Positions 9,103-13,119 of a stretch of 13,119 nucleotides of DNA are shown here, in pieces (positions within the stretch are counted from its first letter, which is position 1; every line of letters starts with the position of its first letter). The DNA comes from an uncultured Collinsella sp. GTDB lineage: Bacteria > Actinomycetota > Coriobacteriia > Coriobacteriales > Coriobacteriaceae. Location of the stretch: positions 1 to 13,119 of the forward strand of contig USPT01000017.1 in the NCBI GenBank assembly GCA_900556705.1. Direction: 5' to 3'. The position numbers were made by a program, and so were the translations under genes. The notes beneath the pieces were generated by a model. It had not been told where the DNA came from, ran no database searches, and saw only the letters and a list, made by a program, of their open reading frames with translations.

Positions 9103-10101
9103 ATGTCCGACTATCAGGGAAAACGATTCAAGGCTTCTCAGATTCCCGATCCGTCGAAGCCGGGTGCTGCCCATGCGGCGCAGCAGGGTCGGACATCCTC
9201 TCCTCAGCAGCCGCGCGCGCCGCGTTCTGTAACGCCGACGTCCCATCGCCGTCAGGATACGCCGGCTGCGTATCGCCCTTCGTCTTATAGCACCGCTAAG
9301 AAGCCGCCCCGGTCTTCATCGCATGCCGCGCCGTCGGATTACACCGAGCCGCCGCGCAAAAAGCGCCGCTCCATTATTCCCATTCTGCTCATCATCATCG
9401 GTATCGGCCTGATTGTTGCCGCCGCTGCCATCTTTATCAATGCGCAGATCGGTTACAAGCAGGCGGGCGAGTCGTACCAAAAGATCGAAGAGCAATATGC
9501 GCCCGCTAAGGACGCCAGCGGCGTGCCGGTTATCGACTTTAATGCCCTTGCCCAGACAAATCCCGAGGTCGTCGGTTGGATTTACGCACCGGGCACCAAC
9601 ATTAACTATCCCGTCGTGCAGGCTACTGATAACTCCAAGTACCTCAACACGTTGTTCGATGGCACGTCCAACGCATCGGGTGCCATCTTCTTGGATTACG
9701 AGGACAATGCGCCCGGCATGGTGGATCAGCAGACTACGATCTATGGTCACCACATGAACGACGGATCGATGTTCAATGTGATCTCGGATACGACCGATCA
9801 GGCGACGTTCGACAGCATAGAGTACGTGTATTACATCACGCGCGACGCCACCTATAAGCTGCGTCCGCTGGCGACCAAGGTGGTCGAGGACACGTATGCC
9901 AAGGCGCGCACGACCAATTTTGAGGGCGACGACGGGCTCAAGAACTACCTGTCCGAGATGCTCGACGGTGCCTCTGCCGTGGCGAGCGATGCCACCGATC
10001 GTGCCGCTTCGGCAACCAAGATTGTAACGCTTGTGACCTGTCGTTCGTTATCGCTGAGCAACACGCGTGCCGTCATGGTGCTCACGCCCGTTGATGAATA
10101 A
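9103..10101 (+). CDS. Class B-type sortase (cysteine transpeptidase)
   Basis: This 332-residue protein is a membrane-anchored sortase, which cleaves a C-terminal sorting signal and attaches the protein to the cell wall or a pilin. Residues 1-86 are Pro/Ser/Arg/Lys-rich, low complexity and probably cytoplasmic. KKRR (86-89) precedes one membrane span (about 91-112). The catalytic domain has class B-like sequence: NPEVVGWIYAPGTNINYPVV, then IFLDYED, then IYGHHMNDGSMF with His216. TLVTC supplies Cys313, and Arg322 is the likely third catalytic residue. The domain spans about 155-330. The unusually long N-terminal tail is the odd part. The start at 9103 has AAGGAG (9093-9098). No LPXTG-type substrate is in the window, so its target is unknown. 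It lies between purE and a MoaE-like gene in the same orientation, with short gaps. Confidence 0.93.
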   Translation: MSDYQGKRFKASQIPDPSKPGAAHAAQQGRTSSPQQPRAPRSVTPTSHRRQDTPAAYRPSSYSTAKKPPRSSSHAAPSDYTEPPRKKRRSIIPILLIIIGIGLIVAAAAIFINAQIGYKQAGESYQKIEEQYAPAKDASGVPVIDFNALAQTNPEVVGWIYAPGTNINYPVVQATDNSKYLNTLFDGTSNASGAIFLDYEDNAPGMVDQQTTIYGHHMNDGSMFNVISDTTDQATFDSIEYVYYITRDATYKLRPLATKVVEDTYAKARTTNFEGDDGLKNYLSEMLDGASAVASDATDRAASATKIVTLVTCRSLSLSNTRAVMVLTPVDE

Positions 10102-10143
10102 ATTGTCCGAGAGTAGCTAATTTGGGACGGTAAGGGAGAAATG

Positions 10144-10560
10144 ATGCTCGAGAATGGCAAAACGATGCCTTCGGTTGATGCTTGGCTGCGCGAGGCCAAG
10201 GCCGATTCGTCGGCACCTGCGTGCGGTATGTATCTGACACATAACGGTGTGGTGCGCGCGACGCCCAAGGCCGAGGCGCGCGGTGTCGAGACCGATGGCG
10301 TGGCGCCGGGCCACAAGGTGGGCGGCATGGTGTTCGGCTACGACGCCAGCAAGGTGCAGGCTGCTATCGAGGCCACGCGCGCGATGCCCGGCATCGGCTA
10401 TGTGCGCGTGTGGCTGGCAAACGGCGAGCTTTCCGTGGGCGATGACATCATGCTCGTGCTCATTGGCGGAGACATTCGCCCACACGTGGTCGATGCCCTG
10501 CAGGCGCTCGTTGGCACCATCAAGAATGAATGCGTGAGTGAGATCGAGCGCGAGGCGTAG
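10144..10560 (+). CDS. Divergent MoaE-like protein (molybdopterin synthase large-subunit family)
   Basis: This small protein (138 residues from this start) resembles MoaE, the large subunit of molybdopterin synthase, in its order of elements. There is an early strand GMYLTHNGVVRA, a helix around DASKVQAAIEATRA, then VRVWLANGELSVGDDIMLVLIGGDIR and a C-terminal helix ALQALVGTIKNE. The GELxxGDDI segment matches the MoaE 'GELxxGDEIV' region well. The classical active-site stretch KxxAPxWKKE is not conserved; only Lys127 in IKNE may correspond to one catalytic lysine. True MoaE activity is therefore uncertain, and no other moa genes are nearby. ATG codons occur at 10141 and 10144; I prefer 10144 for better spacing from AAGGGAG (10132-10138). 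It lies 40 bases after the sortase gene and before a terminator, so it is probably the last gene of the purE unit. Confidence 0.72.
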   Translation: MLENGKTMPSVDAWLREAKADSSAPACGMYLTHNGVVRATPKAEARGVETDGVAPGHKVGGMVFGYDASKVQAAIEATRAMPGIGYVRVWLANGELSVGDDIMLVLIGGDIRPHVVDALQALVGTIKNECVSEIEREA

Positions 10561-10590
10561 AGGCTTGCGTCGATAGAAGGCTCGTTTATA

Positions 10591-10629
10591 AAAATGCCCG
10601 CCGGTACGTGTGATACCGGCGGGCATTTT
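10591..10629. terminator. Bidirectional intrinsic terminator between convergent genes
   Basis: A perfect 16-bp stem (10591-10606 with 10614-10629) with a 7-base loop has A's on its left flank and T's on its right, so it gives a U-tract in either direction. It lies 30 bases after the MoaE-like stop and 21 bases beyond the stop of the convergent minus-strand gene. Confidence 0.93.
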
Positions 10630-10650
10630 GCGTTTTGGGCGCAGTGGACG

Positions 10651-11880
10651 CTACACGCGCGTCGCATCCTTGGGGCTCATGGTCATGCTCTGGAAGCGAT
10701 TCTCCATAAAGTCATTATCGAAGTACTTGCCGTAGAACTGCGCAACGGGAATATCCGGTTCCGTGCCGTTGACGCGCTGATACCAATAATCGAGCGACTG
10801 CAGCGTCATAACGCCATCGACCAGCATAATGATGGTAAAGATGACGGTGGCCGAGTAGCGGCTCTTCCACGGAATCATGTTGATGAGCTTGAGTAGCCTC
10901 GGCAGCAGCAGCTTGATCCAGATGAGGCCACCCAGACCCCACAGGCAGGCGAAGCCCGTGCAGGTACGTCCGCCGGTAAGGACGGCGAGCGGATCGGGCA
11001 TGCCAAAGAGCTTCATATGCGAGTAGCTCCACGAGACCACGCCAAACGAGGTTTGCATAAACCAGCCCACGAACACCTCAAAGCTTGCGCCGAGCAGCGC
11101 GCTCACCAAAAAGATAATGATGGGGTTCTTTTTGTAGAAGCGGTTGAGCACCATGGTCATGAGTACGGCGCCAAATCCGTAGATGGGGCTGAAGGGGCCA
11201 AACAGCATGCCGGCGCGGTTCTGGTAGACGCCGGGGTCGTCGACCGTCATGTGCCAGATGTCCTCGGCGATCAGGCCGAGTATGCAGCAGACAAAGAATA
11301 CCCAGAACAGGTTGAAGTAGTTGAGCTTGATGTAGCCTTCGCCGGTTTCATCGCGCCCGAGCATGCCCTCGGCGGCGGCGTCGCGATCGAGCATTTCCTG
11401 CAGGCGGCGTTGCAGCTCGCGCTCCTGGCGCAGCGTGGGGTCGACGGTGGTCGAAAGCGCGACGAGGATGCCGAGCTGGATGGCGGGGCGCAGCAAGAAA
11501 GGCCCGATGCCCTGGAGCATCACGTCAACCAAAAGCTCGACGACGGTCAATGCGATAAGGATATAGGACAGACGGGCGGCATTGCGGCGCTGGTTCTTGA
11601 TGAGGTCAAGGCCAAAGATGATTAAGATGACGGCACTGGCAGCCGAGAGCATGATGCCGGCGACAATCAGTCCGACCGCGACGAGCGTGTTGTCGCCGAG
11701 CTTGGCGGCGGCGTTGCCGTTGATGAGCGCGGTGATGACCTGCCACATAAAGGCGCCGACCGACGGGAGCGTGCCCACGCCGGACAGGATGCACAGGACG
11801 GCGTATACCTTAATGATGAGGGGGATCTTCTTGACCTCCGTGGCGCTGGGGACGCTGGGGTCGAGTTCGTTTCGATCCAT
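10651..11880 (-). CDS. Multi-span membrane protein with a PF06541 (CmpB-like) domain
   Basis: This 409-residue integral membrane protein has two parts. Residues 18-145 contain about four hydrophobic segments (near 20-50, 64-92, 103-123 and 127-145). A charged, helix-forming linker follows (about 148-182, RQERELQRRLQEMLDRDAAAE). Residues about 187-375 match the family annotated as putative ABC transporter permease (PF06541). Its hallmark is an acidic residue after the first span (LGLIAEDIWH, 201-210), then NRAGMLFGPFSPIYGFGA (221-238) and a span with GASFEVFVGW (264-273). No ATPase gene is adjacent and the transporter label for this family is weakly supported, so its function is unknown. The ATG at 11880 is chosen because AAAGG lies 8-9 bases upstream on this strand; a longer frame reaching 11997 lacks such support. 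It is convergent with the purE unit and divergent from purF. Confidence 0.87.
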   Translation of the reverse strand: MDRNELDPSVPSATEVKKIPLIIKVYAVLCILSGVGTLPSVGAFMWQVITALINGNAAAKLGDNTLVAVGLIVAGIMLSAASAVILIIFGLDLIKNQRRNAARLSYILIALTVVELLVDVMLQGIGPFLLRPAIQLGILVALSTTVDPTLRQERELQRRLQEMLDRDAAAEGMLGRDETGEGYIKLNYFNLFWVFFVCCILGLIAEDIWHMTVDDPGVYQNRAGMLFGPFSPIYGFGAVLMTMVLNRFYKKNPIIIFLVSALLGASFEVFVGWFMQTSFGVVSWSYSHMKLFGMPDPLAVLTGGRTCTGFACLWGLGGLIWIKLLLPRLLKLINMIPWKSRYSATVIFTIIMLVDGVMTLQSLDYWYQRVNGTEPDIPVAQFYGKYFDNDFMENRFQSMTMSPKDATRV

Positions 11881-12173
11881 ACATAACCTTTCTCGTTTTG
11901 CTGTAGGTACAAGGATACGCCGCCGACCTGCCAAAAGACAGGACGAACGTCCCAATTGCAACAATGCAAGCCCAACGGCGGGCGAGACGCGTCGCAACGG
12001 AAGTATGCGGGATCGTCGGCCCCGAGGCGGTTGCCCAATAAAATGTTTGGCTGCAAAACGGATTATAAGCTCGGTGGGCTTTTAAAAAGCGCTGTTCATG
12101 CGCGGGAGTGCTTGTCTTGCCGTGCGTATAATAGGGCAGGTAACGCCAAATAACGAGGCTCTGAGGGGATGCC
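11881..12173. promoter_or_regulatory. Divergent promoter region between the PF06541 gene and purF
   Basis: For purF a consensus -10 TATAAT lies at 12127-12132; the likely start is near 12139, giving a leader of about 35 bases, but no good -35 is visible at the usual distance. For the minus-strand gene a TATAAT read on that strand lies at 12062-12067 with only a CTTTTT-like -35, implying a leader of about 180 bases. A hyphenated palindrome TTGCA-ACAA-TGCAA (11956-11969) and a near-palindrome GCTTTTAAAAAGC (12078-12090) are possible protein-binding sites. No coding frame in between is convincing. I recognise no known riboswitch. Confidence 0.55.
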
Positions 12174-13119
12174 ATGTCTCAAGAAACCATCCGCGCGGCC
12201 GAGCGTGCCGCGGGACAGGTGAAGACCATGTCGACGTATGATCCGGACTCCGACCAGCTGCATGAGGAATGCGGCATTTTTGGTGTGTGGGCACCCGATC
12301 GCGATGTGGCTCGACTGACGTACTTTGGTCTGCGCGCGCTGCAGCATCGCGGCCAGGAATCGGCGGGAATCGCCGTGGGTGATGGCGGCACGGTTATGGT
12401 TCGCAAAGACCTGGGACTGCTCGATCGCGTGTTCTCCAACGCCGACTTGTCGACGCTCTCCGGCCAGCTGGCCGTGGGCCACGTGCGCTATGGCACTGCC
12501 GGTGCCAAGAGCTGGGAAGCCTCGCAGCCGCATCTTTCTACCATCAACAGCGTCATTATCGCGCTCGCGCACAACGGTACCCTCGTCAACACCGACGAGC
12601 TGCGCCGCCAGCTGATCGAGCTGGGCGTGCCGTTCCTTTCCAATTCGGATTCCGAGGTCGCGACTAAGCTTATCGGCTACTTTACTCAGCGTACAGGCCA
12701 TCTGCGCGAGGGCATTCGCAAGACCATGGAGCTCGTGCGCGGCGGCTACGCCATGACGCTCATCAACGAGCAGGCACTCTACGCATTCCGCGATCCGCAC
12801 GGCATTCGCCCGCTCGTGCTGGGCAAGCTGGTGGACGAGGGCCTGGACCAGGCCGATGCCGCATCCGTTTCGCAGCTGCCGTCGCAGGACGGCGCCGCGA
12901 CGGTCGACTCCGCCGTCCGTGTCACGCGCGCCGGCGGCTGGGTCGTTGCTTCCGAGACCTGCGCACTCGACATCGTGGGTGCCGAGTACGTCCGTGACGT
13001 CCGTCCCGGCGAGATTTTGCGCATCAGCGCCGAGGGTCTGGTATCCGAGCAGGGCGTGCCTGCAGCCGAAGAGCCCGCAAACTGCATCTTTGAGCAGGTC
13101 TACTTTGCCCGCCCCGACT
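12174..13119 (+). CDS. purF: Amidophosphoribosyltransferase (3' end missing)
   Basis: PurF makes phosphoribosylamine from PRPP and glutamine, the committed step of purine synthesis. The frame is open from ATG 12174 to the window edge (315 full codons), so the C-terminal phosphoribosyltransferase half is mostly outside. A 32-residue leader precedes the catalytic Cys33 (EECGIFGVW), so the enzyme is probably made as a propeptide form like Bacillus PurF. Class II amidotransferase motifs follow: LQHRGQESAGIA, GHVRYGTAG, AHNGTLVN and NSDSE. DPHGIRPL and VASETCALDIVGAEYVRDV are also present. Cys304 in CIFEQVYFARPD matches the first iron-sulfur ligand of the Bacillus-type enzyme. About 33 extra residues (near 220-252, rich in Ala, Asp, Ser) sit between PLVLGKL and the VVASET strand. 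GAGGGG (12163-12168) gives good spacing to this start; Met19 is a less likely alternative. Confidence 0.96.
   Translation, partial: MSQETIRAAERAAGQVKTMSTYDPDSDQLHEECGIFGVWAPDRDVARLTYFGLRALQHRGQESAGIAVGDGGTVMVRKDLGLLDRVFSNADLSTLSGQLAVGHVRYGTAGAKSWEASQPHLSTINSVIIALAHNGTLVNTDELRRQLIELGVPFLSNSDSEVATKLIGYFTQRTGHLREGIRKTMELVRGGYAMTLINEQALYAFRDPHGIRPLVLGKLVDEGLDQADAASVSQLPSQDGAATVDSAVRVTRAGGWVVASETCALDIVGAEYVRDVRPGEILRISAEGLVSEQGVPAAEEPANCIFEQVYFARPD

Noticed and set aside
11881..11997. 39-codon N-terminal extension of the PF06541 gene
   Set aside because: No Shine-Dalgarno precedes it, its composition is unlike a membrane-protein start, and the ATG at 11880 has AAAGG upstream.

Overview
The window is a GC-rich, gene-dense bacterial chromosome segment. 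Gene content, codon use and protein style fit a Gram-positive actinobacterium, most likely Coriobacteriia and close to Collinsella; this placement is inferred from the proteins, not from a marker gene. I see no insertion sequence, phage gene, CRISPR array, tRNA or rRNA, and it reads as core chromosome.

Layout, left to right. The 3' end of a Nudix hydrolase gene (1-374) ends at a hairpin terminator. A two-gene unit follows: an ABC exporter half-transporter (455-2227) and an unrecognised single-pass membrane protein (2247-3212), closed by a strong terminator. An AT-rich promoter region then leads into carA-carB (3419-8174), both subunits of carbamoyl-phosphate synthetase, one base apart. Just before carA lies an RNA hairpin with all the hallmarks of a PyrR binding loop, and its 3' arm contains the carA Shine-Dalgarno sequence. 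This predicts pyrimidine-dependent translational repression, as described for mycobacterial pyr mRNA.

A 428-base gene-free stretch (8175-8602) holds three hairpins, two of them long, perfect, GC-rich inverted repeats without U-tracts. Next comes a likely operon: purE, a class B-type sortase and a divergent MoaE-like protein (8603-10560). It ends at a bidirectional terminator shared with a convergent minus-strand gene for a PF06541-type ('CmpB-like') membrane protein (10651-11880). A divergent promoter region separates that gene from purF (12174 onward), which runs off the right edge.

The genes link pyrimidine/arginine precursor supply (carAB) with two purine steps: purF, the committed step, and purE, the N5-CAIR mutase. 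The most notable observations are the PyrR-type hairpin on carA, the two long inverted repeats, and extra loops of about 36 residues (CarA) and about 33 residues (PurF) compared with the classical enzymes. I did not find a convincing wholly new system.
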